Source: Hellea sp. (GTDB taxonomy: Bacteria; Pseudomonadota; Alphaproteobacteria; Caulobacterales; Maricaulaceae). Taken from it: a stretch of 62,176 nt of DNA. Numbering within the stretch: the stretch's first letter is position 1; every line of letters begins with the position of its first letter. Below the pieces are notes generated by a model. It had not been told where the DNA came from. It searched no databases and saw only the letters and a program-made list of their open reading frames with translations. The stretch covers positions 1 to 62,176 of the forward strand of contig JABDKG010000073.1 of assembly GCA_013002305.1 (NCBI GenBank). Direction: 5' to 3'. The position numbers were made by a program, and so were the translations under genes. Of this stretch, positions 35,877 to 44,196 are shown one piece after another.

Positions 35877-38720
35877 TTATTTGGGATTGCCGTAAATGTC
35901 CAGCTCTACAATTTTACCATCGGCAAATTCACTGACGGCTTCCCACTGCGTGGCTTTATCGCCAACGACCACATAAATCATGTCCGGTTCCGCCAAATAT
36001 GTCGCCGCGATATTTTTGAAATCAGCCACGCTCATATCCACAAGTTCCTGCTGTTCGGTTTCAACGAAGTTTTTGCTTTTGCCATATTTGCTGATGTCAA
36101 TGAGGGTTCCGAGTTTAGCATTCAAACTTTCGAACGCCCGGGTGTTTTCCTTGATCAGTTTCTTTTTGATCATTTCCGCATGGTCATCTGTGAAATCAGG
36201 ACCGTAATTAATTACCATGTCGCGGATGATTTCCAGCGAGGGTCCCGTGACATTGGCCCGGACGCTCGTGCTGATTTTAAAGGGCTGCACCTCTTTTCCC
36301 GTCGTCACCCAGGAATAGGCGCCATAAGTATACCCTTTTCCAATCCGGAGCGTTTGGGCCAGATCACCGCTAATGCCGCCGCCGAGTTTTTCATTGGTAA
36401 AATTGATCTTATTGGCATCAGCGTGCGTCGACGAAACGGTCAGTTTGCCGATGTTCAACACGCTTTGCTTGGAACCGGGAACATCTATGAAATAAACATT
36501 GCCGCCAAGCGTTTGCGCCGGGATATCGTAGCTTGGCATGTCGTCGCGGTCTGCAGCAAACTTTTTTGCAATCGGTTGAAACGCTTCTGCCGCGCGGTCG
36601 GCAGAGATATCACCGGCGACATGAATGCGCATATGGCCGCGAATAGCGGTATTATAAGCGGCTTTCATATCTTCGAGGCTAAGCGCTTCAACGGTCGCAA
36701 TACTGCCGCTGCCGGGCAAGCCCAGAGGATGGTCATCGCCATACAGCAATTTTGAAAATGCCAGCGACGCGATTGAATTCGGATTGGCTTCGCGGCCCTT
36801 GATCGCGGTTATTGCGGCGGATTTAACTTTATCAAATTCGGCCTCGGTGAGACGCGGCTCGGCCATGATTTCCTCAACCAGCGCAATCGTCTCTTCCATG
36901 TTCCGCGACAAAGTCGCCCCGGAAATGTTGAGCTGATCCGAGCTCATGGATACAGAAATATTCGAGCCTAATAGTCCGATGGCCTGTTCAAGCTCGGCCG
37001 GCGTTTTGTTGGCCGTGCCTTCATTCATCAGGCGCGCCAATAGGCTAAACATGCCGTTTTTCTCCGGGCTTTCGAGCCAGCGGCCACCATCGATCGCGAT
37101 ACTAAAGGCGACCAACGGCGTTTCCGAGTTTTCAATGCCGTACAGGACCGCGTGCTCTCCCAGACTTTTGTCCCAGATTTCCGGCATTTTCACCAGCGGC
37201 AGCTCCCCAAAATCAGGTTCAGAGCGATCAAATTTGGTCGGTGTTTTTTCATACTCCGCCACCTCGCCTTCTGACACGTCCTCATTGGCAACGCCCGATT
37301 TAACGTCTTCAATCCAGACACTAGCCAGCTCAGCGCCTTGCAAGGCAAGATCGGCCTGACCTTTGGGGACAAAGCTGGTGTAGATAGCCGGCTTGTCTTT
37401 GACGTAACGATTATAAACACGGACAACATCATCAGGAGTTATGGACTGGATTTTCTTGGCGTATTCGGTCGTATAGCTCGGGTCACCGGCAAATTCATTG
37501 TCAGTCGCGAGCTGATTGGATTTTCCCAAAATGGTCGACACGCGCCCATAAAGACTGGTTTCTTGCTCCGCGATAATGCGTTTCAAATCCAGTGGATCGA
37601 CCCCTTTGTCTTCAAAATCCGCAAACGCCTGTTCGATCGCCGATTTGACATCGTCCAGATCAACCCCGGCATTGGCCCGCACCCGAACCACAAATTCACC
37701 GGCCAGTTCCATACTATTATTATAGCTTGAGACATTTGGTGCCAATTTTTGCTGTTCAACAATGACGGTATAAAGCGGTGATTTTTTGGTACCGCCCATT
37801 ATCTGCCCTAAAATTTCAAGGGCCAGCTCATCGCCATGATAGCTCTCGACAGAGGGATATGTGATCCTCAGCTCCGGGAGTTTGGCAAAATTATCTTCGA
37901 AATAAAGAGATTTTGAGGCATCCAGATTGACCGGCATGGGTGCCATTTTCATCACGTCTTCGCCTCGGCGTATCTCACCGAACCACTGCTTTACTTTTGC
38001 TTTAGTCTCGGCGATATCGATATCGCCGGCAATCGCGAGGGTTGCGTTAGCGGCGCCGTAATACTGGTCGTAAAACTCCCGCAGATCCTCGAGCGTTGCG
38101 GCTTGTAGGTCCGGCAAGGCCCCGATCACCGTCCAGCTATAGGGATGACCTTCGGGATAGAGCGCTTTGCGGATCACTTCTTGAGTATAACCGTAAGCCG
38201 CGTTGTCGACGCGCTGGCGCTTTTCGTTTTTGACAACCTGCTTTTCTTTGTCGAGCGCAGACTGCGTGACCGTGTTAATCATGTAACCCAGTCGATCAGA
38301 ATCGATCCAGAGTATTTTATCAAAAGCGTCTTTGGGTACGACTTCATAATAGATCGTTCCGTCGCTCCAGGTCCCGCCATTGCGAGATCCGCCCCAATCC
38401 GGAATGGCTTTTCTATTCCAGCCGCGCGGGACATTCTCGCTATCGTTAAAGGCCATATGCTCAAAAAAGTGCGCAAAACCCGTACGCCCGGTTTTTTCGC
38501 GGTTACTCCCGACATGCACCACCGTTGTCAGTGCCACAATCGGGTCAGATTTATCGACATGAAGCACGACTTCAAGCCCGTTATCGAGCGTAAATTTTTC
38601 ATAATCGAGCGTGAAGGATTTTTCAGTTTGCGCCGGACTCAGTGTGTCTGTCGCCGAAGGATTACAGGCGGCAATACCGATACAAATTGTGCTGATCAAC
38701 AGCCATTTTTTAAAACCCAA
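35877..38720 (-). CDS. M16 family zinc metallopeptidase lipoprotein (two-unit, insulinase-like)
   Basis: A 947-aa periplasmic or outer-membrane peptidase. The signal is LLISTICIGIAACN (lipobox IAAC). The active unit has the inverted zinc motif HFFEH (FAHFFEHMAFND) and a downstream Glu region (ALDKEKQVVKNEKRQ). A second, inactive M16 unit follows (residues about 500-930, starting LYGIENSETPLVAFSIAIDGG). Such enzymes degrade small peptides or process envelope proteins. It lies ten bases before the miaB stop side (miaB upstream) and splits the common miaB-phoH adjacency. No regulatory site is evident. Confidence 0.92.
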   Translation of the reverse strand: MGFKKWLLISTICIGIAACNPSATDTLSPAQTEKSFTLDYEKFTLDNGLEVVLHVDKSDPIVALTTVVHVGSNREKTGRTGFAHFFEHMAFNDSENVPRGWNRKAIPDWGGSRNGGTWSDGTIYYEVVPKDAFDKILWIDSDRLGYMINTVTQSALDKEKQVVKNEKRQRVDNAAYGYTQEVIRKALYPEGHPYSWTVIGALPDLQAATLEDLREFYDQYYGAANATLAIAGDIDIAETKAKVKQWFGEIRRGEDVMKMAPMPVNLDASKSLYFEDNFAKLPELRITYPSVESYHGDELALEILGQIMGGTKKSPLYTVIVEQQKLAPNVSSYNNSMELAGEFVVRVRANAGVDLDDVKSAIEQAFADFEDKGVDPLDLKRIIAEQETSLYGRVSTILGKSNQLATDNEFAGDPSYTTEYAKKIQSITPDDVVRVYNRYVKDKPAIYTSFVPKGQADLALQGAELASVWIEDVKSGVANEDVSEGEVAEYEKTPTKFDRSEPDFGELPLVKMPEIWDKSLGEHAVLYGIENSETPLVAFSIAIDGGRWLESPEKNGMFSLLARLMNEGTANKTPAELEQAIGLLGSNISVSMSSDQLNISGATLSRNMEETIALVEEIMAEPRLTEAEFDKVKSAAITAIKGREANPNSIASLAFSKLLYGDDHPLGLPGSGSIATVEALSLEDMKAAYNTAIRGHMRIHVAGDISADRAAEAFQPIAKKFAADRDDMPSYDIPAQTLGGNVYFIDVPGSKQSVLNIGKLTVSSTHADANKINFTNEKLGGGISGDLAQTLRIGKGYTYGAYSWVTTGKEVQPFKISTSVRANVTGPSLEIIRDMVINYGPDFTDDHAEMIKKKLIKENTRAFESLNAKLGTLIDISKYGKSKNFVETEQQELVDMSVADFKNIAATYLAEPDMIYVVVGDKATQWEAVSEFADGKIVELDIYGNPK

Positions 38721-38729
38721 AACGCTCTC

Positions 38730-40181
38730 CTATTTGGTCGTTGCCAATTCGCCTGTCAGCGAATTCCGGCCAGCGCCGGTAATGGTGACAGGAACAATCT
38801 GCCCAATCAAGTCTTCGCCGCCATCAAAATGCGTACCCTGCAAATAAGGCGACCGGCCAAAAAGCTGTCCACCGTCACGGCCAACGCCCTCGACGAGAAC
38901 ATCAAGCGTTCTTCCGATCAGGCTGTGATTAAACTCTTTTTGCTGCGTATAGAGAAGATCCTGCAAGCGCTTGAGGCGCGCGGATTTAACCTCCTCAGGC
39001 ACTTGCCGCGGCATAGACGCGCCGGGCGTGCCGGGGCGGATAGAATATTTAAACGAAAATGAGCTGCCATAGCCGATCTCTTCGACGCATTTCATCGTGT
39101 CTTCAAAATCAAGATCAGTCTCGCCCGGGAAACCGACAATGAAATCGCCAGAGAGCGCAATATCCGGACGCGCCGCGCGGATTTTCGCGATCAGCTGTTT
39201 ATAGTGATCATAGGTGTGATCACGGTTCATCGCCCGCAATATTTTGTTTGACCCGGCCTGAATCGGCAGGTGCAGATAAGGCATCAGCTTGGGCTCGGCC
39301 CCGATGGTCTCGATCAGATCATCATCCATATCGCGCGGGTGGGAGGTGGTAAAACGGATACGGTCAATCCCGCCGATCTTGGCGACATGGCGGATCAGCG
39401 CGCCAAGGCTCCACATTTCGCCCGAGCCGTCAGGGGCCTCGGCCGCGTAAGCATTGACGTTTTGCCCGATGAGCGTGATTTCGCGCACGCCTTTCTTAGC
39501 AAGGTCGCGCGCTTCGGCCACGATCTGCGAAACCGGACGTGAGACCTCTGCGCCGCGCGTATAGGGCACAACGCAGAACGTACAAAATTTATCGCAGCCC
39601 TCTTGTATGGTCAGAAACGCAGAAAACCCTTTCGGGTCGCGCGTGGTTGGAAGCTCATCAAATTTCTCAAGTGTATCAAATTCGGTTTCCAGAACATCTC
39701 CCTGCGCGCGGGCCACCCGGGCAATCATTTCCGGAAGCTTATGATAGGTCTGCGGGCCCAGCACCATATCAACCACCGGCGCGCGGCGCATAATTTCCTG
39801 GCCTTCGGCCTGTGCCACGCAACCCGCGACGGCGACGGTCATGTCCCCTCGCCCTTCGGCTTCCTTCGTCTCTTTCATCTTCCGGACACGGCCAAGTTCG
39901 GAATAGACCTTCTCGGCGGCCTTCTCGCGAATGTGACAGGTGTTGAGCACCACAAGATCGGCGTCATCCGGCGTATCAACAGCGGCATAACCAATCGGCG
40001 CCAGCACATCGGCCATGCGCTCACTGTCATAGACATTCATCTGACAGCCATAGGTCTTGATAAAGAGTTTCTTTGAGTTTTTGGCGTTCGTGTTATCTAA
40101 CGCCGCGGGATCACCTTTAGCAATCACCGGAGCCTCGATATCACGGGACGCGTTTATATCGCGCGGTGACTGGGAGCTCAT
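38730..40181 (-). CDS. miaB: tRNA-2-methylthio-N6-dimethylallyladenosine synthase MiaB
   Basis: A 483-aa radical SAM methylthiotransferase that adds the 2-methylthio group to i6A37 of tRNA. The UPF0004 domain starts [24 protein letters not shown] and contributes a cluster of three cysteines ([23 protein letters not shown]). The radical SAM motif CxxxCxxC is in [15 protein letters not shown]-terminal TRAM domain ([29 protein letters not shown]) completes it. I set the start at 40181, which has AGGA upstream, instead of an in-frame start at 40253 that would add a basic, non-conserved leader. Confidence 0.95.
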   Translation of the reverse strand: MSSQSPRDINASRDIEAPVIAKGDPAALDNTNAKNSKKLFIKTYGCQMNVYDSERMADVLAPIGYAAVDTPDDADLVVLNTCHIREKAAEKVYSELGRVRKMKETKEAEGRGDMTVAVAGCVAQAEGQEIMRRAPVVDMVLGPQTYHKLPEMIARVARAQGDVLETEFDTLEKFDELPTTRDPKGFSAFLTIQEGCDKFCTFCVVPYTRGAEVSRPVSQIVAEARDLAKKGVREITLIGQNVNAYAAEAPDGSGEMWSLGALIRHVAKIGGIDRIRFTTSHPRDMDDDLIETIGAEPKLMPYLHLPIQAGSNKILRAMNRDHTYDHYKQLIAKIRAARPDIALSGDFIVGFPGETDLDFEDTMKCVEEIGYGSSFSFKYSIRPGTPGASMPRQVPEEVKSARLKRLQDLLYTQQKEFNHSLIGRTLDVLVEGVGRDGGQLFGRSPYLQGTHFDGGEDLIGQIVPVTITGAGRNSLTGELATTK

Positions 40182-40280
40182 ATTGTATTCCTGTTTTCGT
40201 GAGCGGGGCTTTAGAGCGGATTTTTTACCTTGTAAAGAAGACTTGTATCGCACTCAAAGTAACGTCAGGGTTTTGTAGCT

Positions 40281-40693
40281 ATGTTACTCATCAGTAAAAT
40301 CATTCTTATCCTGTTTGCGCTTTGGCTGATCGGGTTGAGCATTGGGGGGTGATTTATCCGCGCAAAGCGCTGGTGGTTTTGTCGAAAATGGCGAGCACGC
40401 GCTTGATCCACTTCACCGAGCTGAGTTGGCGTTTAATCGGTGGCTTGGGGTTTATCGGCGGGGCGCAAATTTTCGCGCAGCCCAGCTGGGCACGCCTATT
40501 AGGGAATTTTCTCGTCGGTACTTCGCTGATTTTAATGGCGCTGCCGCATAGATGGCACGCGGCCTATGCCATTTTTTGGGCCCAACGAATCTCGCCTCTT
40601 GCCGTCCGGCTGATGAAGCCTATTTCCCTGATTATCGGTATGTGGCTACTCGGGCATGTTGTGATTAGTAACATTCTGGATTCCAGCTACTGA
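40281..40693 (+). CDS. Small four-helix membrane protein, apparently frameshifted in a G6 run
   Basis: An ATG at 40281 opens a 23-codon hydrophobic segment (LLISKIILILFALWLIGLSIGG) that ends at TGA (40350). The next frame continues from an overlapping GTG (GTGA at 40349) with VIYPRKALVVLSKMASTRLIHFTELSWRLIGGLGFIGG to 40693. The two parts read as one membrane protein of about 137 aa if one base is added to the G6 run at 40344-40349. It may be a real mutation, a sequencing error, a slippery site, or two coupled cistrons. The product is an unknown small membrane protein with conserved-looking charged loops. It is divergent from miaB. Confidence 0.6.
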
Positions 40694-40758
40694 TTACATT
40701 TCATCATCAGCGCAAATTCGTTTTTTAATATGCAGCCATGTGTTGACCGCAGTCCCAG

Positions 40759-41697
40759 TTAATCAAACAAAGGCGTGCTGAGATACCGTTCTGCAAAACT
40801 TGGTATGATCGCAACGATGCGTTTGCCTTTCATCTCTGGACGCGCTGCTAACTGCAAACTGGCCCAGATCGCGGCGCCGGAGGATATACCGACGGGAACA
40901 CCGTCCGTAGCGGCGACTTTCTTGGCTGTGCCAAAGGCGTTCTCATTTGAGACTTTGATCACTTCGTCGATCAAATCGGTTTCCAGCACGTCGGGAATGA
41001 AGCCCGCGCCGATGCCTTGAATTTTGTGCGGGCCTTTTGTACCTTCAGAAATCACCGGGCTGCCTTCGGGCTCGAGCGCGATAATTTTGATGTCCGGGTT
41101 TTTGCCTTTGAGGAAACTGCCGGCGCCGGTCAGCGTTCCGCCTGTACCAACACCCGAAATAAAATAGTCAATCTTGCCATCGCAGTCATTCCAAATTTCC
41201 GGCCCTGTTGTACGGGCATGAACCGCCGGATTAGCCGGGCTGGTGAACTGACCCGCCTGCACTGCGCCGGGCGTAGCGGACACAATTTCTTCAGCCTCGG
41301 CGATGGCCGCCGGAATGCCGCCGGCGGCTTCGGTCAGAACCAGCTCTGCGCCCATATGTTTCATCATCTTGCGGCGCTCTATCGACATTTGTTCGGGCAT
41401 GACGAGGACGCATTTATAGCCCTTGGCCGCTGCTGCAAAGGCCAGGCCAATCCCGGTGTTGCCCGACGTTGGCTCAACAATCGTGCCCCCGGGTTTAAGA
41501 TCGCCCGAAGCTTCCAACGCTTCGATCATCGATATGGCGATCCGGTCTTTGACCGAAGCGATTGGATTGAAAAATTCAAGCTTGTAAACAAGATCAGCGT
41601 CAAAGCCCTGGGTTAAATTGGGCAAACGGATCATCGGCGTATTGCCCATGGTTTCGAGAATAGAGTCGTAGATTTTGCCGCGAATTAGGTCTGTCAT
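40759..41697 (-). CDS. cysK: Cysteine synthase A (O-acetylserine sulfhydrylase)
   Basis: A 312-aa PLP enzyme that makes cysteine from O-acetylserine and sulfide in the cytosol. The PLP lysine is in FNPIASVKDRIA. The phosphate/substrate loop is VEPTSGNTGIGLAFAAAAKG, and the PLP phosphate loop is ISGVGTGGTLTG. The C-terminal serine of the pyridine-nitrogen pocket is in VGISSGAAIWA. Length and motifs are normal for CysK. It stands alone between the small membrane gene and the hairpin repeat at 41721-41802, with no serine acetyltransferase nearby. Confidence 0.95.
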   Translation of the reverse strand: MTDLIRGKIYDSILETMGNTPMIRLPNLTQGFDADLVYKLEFFNPIASVKDRIAISMIEALEASGDLKPGGTIVEPTSGNTGIGLAFAAAAKGYKCVLVMPEQMSIERRKMMKHMGAELVLTEAAGGIPAAIAEAEEIVSATPGAVQAGQFTSPANPAVHARTTGPEIWNDCDGKIDYFISGVGTGGTLTGAGSFLKGKNPDIKIIALEPEGSPVISEGTKGPHKIQGIGAGFIPDVLETDLIDEVIKVSNENAFGTAKKVAATDGVPVGISSGAAIWASLQLAARPEMKGKRIVAIIPSFAERYLSTPLFD

Positions 41698-41720
41698 GTT
41701 AAGGTCTCTCTCTTCTCAAC

Positions 41721-41802
41721 GCCCGTCATTGCCGGATTAATTCCGGCAATATAGGAAAATTTTTGAATATCTGGATTACCGGGACAAGCCCGGTAATGAC
41801 GG
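41721..41802. repeat. Paired-hairpin intergenic repeat
   Basis: Two nine-bp-arm hairpins lie between cysK and dut: ATTGCCGGA...TCCGGCAAT (41728-41736 with 41742-41750) and ATTACCGGG...CCCGGTAAT (41776-41784 with 41790-41798), each with a five-base loop. The outer ends CCGTCATT (41723-41730) and AATGACGG (41795-41802) are inverted copies. This is the architecture of a REP/BIME-type element. It differs from the family at 44021 and 59723. Confidence 0.7.
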
Positions 41803-41813
41803 TTCTAAGGAGT

Positions 41814-42269
41814 TTACTTAACCCCCGTACTCCCAAATCCGCCAGCGCCTCGCGCGGTTTCGGACAATTCGTCAACCACTTCAAAGGCCGGCTGCGTAAT
41901 CGGGGCGATCACCATTTGGGCAATACGTTCACCGCGATTGATTATGAAAGCTGCATCGCCGTGATTAATCAACAGCACTTTTACCTCGCCGCGATAATCG
42001 GCGTCGATTGTGCCGGGCGTATTTAGGACTGTGACGCCGAACTTATAGGCCAGACCGGAACGCGGCCTGATTTGGGCTTCATAACCGGCCGGCAGGGCCA
42101 TAGAGAGCCCGGTCGGCACCAATGCCCATTCGCCGGGAGAAAGCTCCATCGGCTGTTCTTCAGGAACGGCTGCACGAAGATCAGCCCCGGCGGCCAGATC
42201 GGATTCATAGGCGGGAAGCTGCAATTCTCCGAAATGGGGAAGTTTTTTAAATTCAACTGTGAGAGACAT
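41814..42269 (-). CDS. dut: dUTP diphosphatase
   Basis: A 151-aa trimeric dUTPase that hydrolyses dUTP to dUMP, protecting DNA from uracil. The five conserved motifs are present, including ADLRAA (motif 1), RPRSGLAYK (motif 2), [15 protein letters not shown] (motif 3, catalytic Asp), RIAQMVIAP (motif 4) and the C-terminal [12 protein letters not shown]-loop-like motif 5. It lies six bases after an unknown exported gene, which overlaps coaBC, so coaBC-unknown-dut probably form an operon. Confidence 0.96.
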   Translation of the reverse strand: MSLTVEFKKLPHFGELQLPAYESDLAAGADLRAAVPEEQPMELSPGEWALVPTGLSMALPAGYEAQIRPRSGLAYKFGVTVLNTPGTIDADYRGEVKVLLINHGDAAFIINRGERIAQMVIAPITQPAFEVVDELSETARGAGGFGSTGVK

Positions 42270-42275
42270 TGACGA

Positions 42276-42743
42276 TTACTTTCCCAGTCCATGAGGCTGG
42301 AGATTGAAAATGTTCATCGCGTCGTCAAGCTTGGCCTGATCTTTTTTGGATAATTCCGGCCCCTTATAGACCTGATGAAATTTTCCTTCTTTATAATAGA
42401 TCGTCACGATTTTAGATTCGGCCGCGTCAAAATCGGTCGAGACCACAAAAGGAATACCGGTCGCTACCAATGGAAAATCGCGCAGCGTAGGCATGACACT
42501 TTGACGGGTACAGAAAAGAGCCTTGATCGGCTGATCCTCAATATCCGTGATATAACCATCTTCCTCATCATAAATCGAGGCGATGAAATCAGTCGCCGGG
42601 ACATAAGTATCCATGAAAGCCCCGGTTTCTTCACCGTCCAGCATCACAGGCTGACGCAGGAAAACTTCGCAATCGGCAACATTATCGGCCATTGCCGTCT
42701 GCCCGATCATCAATGCTGCCAATCCTATTAATAATCGTCTCAT
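42276..42743 (-). CDS. Exported hypothetical protein between coaBC and dut
   Basis: A 155-aa protein with a signal peptide (MRRLLIGLAALMIGQTAMA). The mature part has two or three cysteines (ADCEVFLRQ, ALFCTRQ) that could form a disulfide, and mixed alpha/beta character. I do not recognise the family. Its ATG overlaps the coaBC stop (ATGA) and it precedes dut by six bases, so it is translated within the coaBC-dut operon although its product leaves the cytosol. A periplasmic role is the only inference I can support. Confidence 0.75.
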   Translation of the reverse strand: MRRLLIGLAALMIGQTAMADNVADCEVFLRQPVMLDGEETGAFMDTYVPATDFIASIYDEEDGYITDIEDQPIKALFCTRQSVMPTLRDFPLVATGIPFVVSTDFDAAESKIVTIYYKEGKFHQVYKGPELSKKDQAKLDDAMNIFNLQPHGLGK

Positions 42744-43948
42744 GAATAATGCTCCGCAATTTTATCGGCCAGTCGTCGCGCCGCATCTGCTTTGGTGAGA
42801 TGGGGAAAATAATCTTCCCCGTTCTCTGTTACAATAATCAAACTATTATGATCTCCGCCCATAACATCTCCCGAGACATCATTGGCGACAATCCAGTCAC
42901 AGTTCTTTTTCGCCAGCTTGGCTTTGGCATGTTCTACCACATCACAGGTCTCGGCGGCAAAGCCGATGACCAGCCCGGGCCGGTTTTTAGCAGCTGAAAT
43001 CGTGGCGAGGACATCCGGATTTTCGGTCAGGACCATGGCGGGTATTCCGTCCTTACCTTTTTTAATTTTCTTGGCCGCACTTTGCTTGGGCCTCCAATCG
43101 GCCACCGCTGCGACAGCGATAAATATATCGGCCGGTAGACCCTTCTCGCATACGTCCAGCATCTCTCGCGCGGTCTCAACTTGCACAGTCTTGGCGCAGG
43201 CGGGCGGATCTATCGATACGGGACCGGAGACGAGGGTCACGTCTGCGCCGAGCCGCCCGAGTGCCGCGGCAATCGCATAGCCTTGCTTGCCTGATGAATG
43301 GTTGGACAGATAGCGCACCGGATCAATCGGCTCACGCGTCGGGCCAGCCGTGATCAAAGCGCGTTTGCCTTTTAGTGGTTTCGGGCCATTGAGACCGTCG
43401 AGCGTCGTGTCGCCCTTGAGGAGTTTATCGATCGCATCGGCCATAGCCTCCGGCTCTGCCATCCGGCCTTCGCCAAATTCTCCGCAGGCCATTTCGCCAG
43501 CGTCCGGCCCAATGAAATACTGCCCGTCCGCTTTAAGGGTTTTGACATTGCGCTGGGTCGGCGCGCTTTCCCACATGCGTACATTCATGGCCGGGGCATA
43601 GAGCACGCGCTTATCCGTGGCTTGTAGCGTTGTGGTGGCCAGATCATTGGCGATCCCGTGCGCGGCTTTGGCGATGATATCAGCTGTGGCCGGCGCCACG
43701 ACCACAAGGTCGGCGCTGCGCGAGAGTTCGATATGGCCCATCTCGGATTCGTCCGTCAGGTCAAACAAATCGGTGAAGACTTTTTCACCGGTTAAGCCGC
43801 CGGCCGAGAGCGCAGTGACAAATTCGCTGCCGCCTTTGGTCAGGATCACGCGGGTCGCAATCCCGCGCCGCGCCAATACCCGGATCAGGAACAGCGATTT
43901 ATAAGCAGCAATTCCGCCGCCAATTATGAGAAGTATTTTTTTATTCAT
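42740..43948 (-). CDS. coaBC: Bifunctional phosphopantothenoylcysteine decarboxylase/phosphopantothenate-cysteine ligase
   Basis: A 402-aa bifunctional enzyme for two steps of coenzyme A synthesis. The N-terminal flavoprotein CoaC domain (residues 1-185) has GGGIAAYKSLFLIRVL, PAMNVRMWESAPTQRN and the Cys-containing GEMACGEFGEGRMAEP. The C-terminal CoaB domain (about 190-400) starts KGKRALITAGPTREPIDPVRYLSNHSSGKQGYAIAAAL, with AAVADWRPKQ downstream. The order coaBC followed by dut is common. The upstream 248-bp gap to ubiB carries two inverted repeat copies. Confidence 0.96.
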   Translation of the reverse strand: MNKKILLIIGGGIAAYKSLFLIRVLARRGIATRVILTKGGSEFVTALSAGGLTGEKVFTDLFDLTDESEMGHIELSRSADLVVVAPATADIIAKAAHGIANDLATTTLQATDKRVLYAPAMNVRMWESAPTQRNVKTLKADGQYFIGPDAGEMACGEFGEGRMAEPEAMADAIDKLLKGDTTLDGLNGPKPLKGKRALITAGPTREPIDPVRYLSNHSSGKQGYAIAAALGRLGADVTLVSGPVSIDPPACAKTVQVETAREMLDVCEKGLPADIFIAVAAVADWRPKQSAAKKIKKGKDGIPAMVLTENPDVLATISAAKNRPGLVIGFAAETCDVVEHAKAKLAKKNCDWIVANDVSGDVMGGDHNSLIIVTENGEDYFPHLTKADAARRLADKIAEHYS

Positions 43949-44020
43949 CGGGCGTACTTATCGCGTTTAGATAGGATTGTGCAATGACTTAGGTGTGTAG
44001 AATTTCCTCCTATATACTTT

Positions 44021-44052
44021 CCGCTCATCCCTGCGAAGGCAGGGATCCAGTT
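44021..44052 (-). repeat. REP-like intergenic repeat, copy A
   Basis: A 32-bp unit that begins CCGCTCATCCCTGCG and ends GGGATCCAGTT. It is the reverse complement (with a few differences) of copy B at 44143-44174. It contains an imperfect internal hairpin around CCCTGCGAAGGCAGGG. The same unit occurs at 59723-59754 and 59799-59830. Confidence 0.75.
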
Positions 44053-44142
44053 GCAGGTATATGGTTGCAGTTAAATTTCCGCTTCAACCACGCGAGACGA
44101 TGAGTTGTTGAATAGGCCCGTACATTCAAAAACTATCACTTT

Positions 44143-44174
44143 AACTGGATTCCAGCCTGCGCTGGGATGAGCGG
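44143..44174 (+). repeat. REP-like intergenic repeat, copy B
   Basis: A 32-bp unit that begins AACTGGATTCCAGCC and ends GGGATGAGCGG, inverted relative to copy A, with 90 bp between them. It is almost identical to copy C at 59723. It lies just after the ubiB stop and could fold into a hairpin at the transcript end. Confidence 0.75.
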
Positions 44175-44196
44175 GGGTGATAGAGGTATTGATAAT

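Noticed and set aside
35463-36755. A 430-aa plus-strand open frame antisense to phoH and the M16 gene
   Set aside because: It overlaps the clear coding of both minus-strand genes and has no domain pattern or ribosome-binding site. Long antisense frames are expected from codon bias.
38145-39062. A 305-aa plus-strand open frame antisense to the M16 and miaB genes
   Set aside because: Same reason: shadow of two well-supported genes, low-complexity basic translation.
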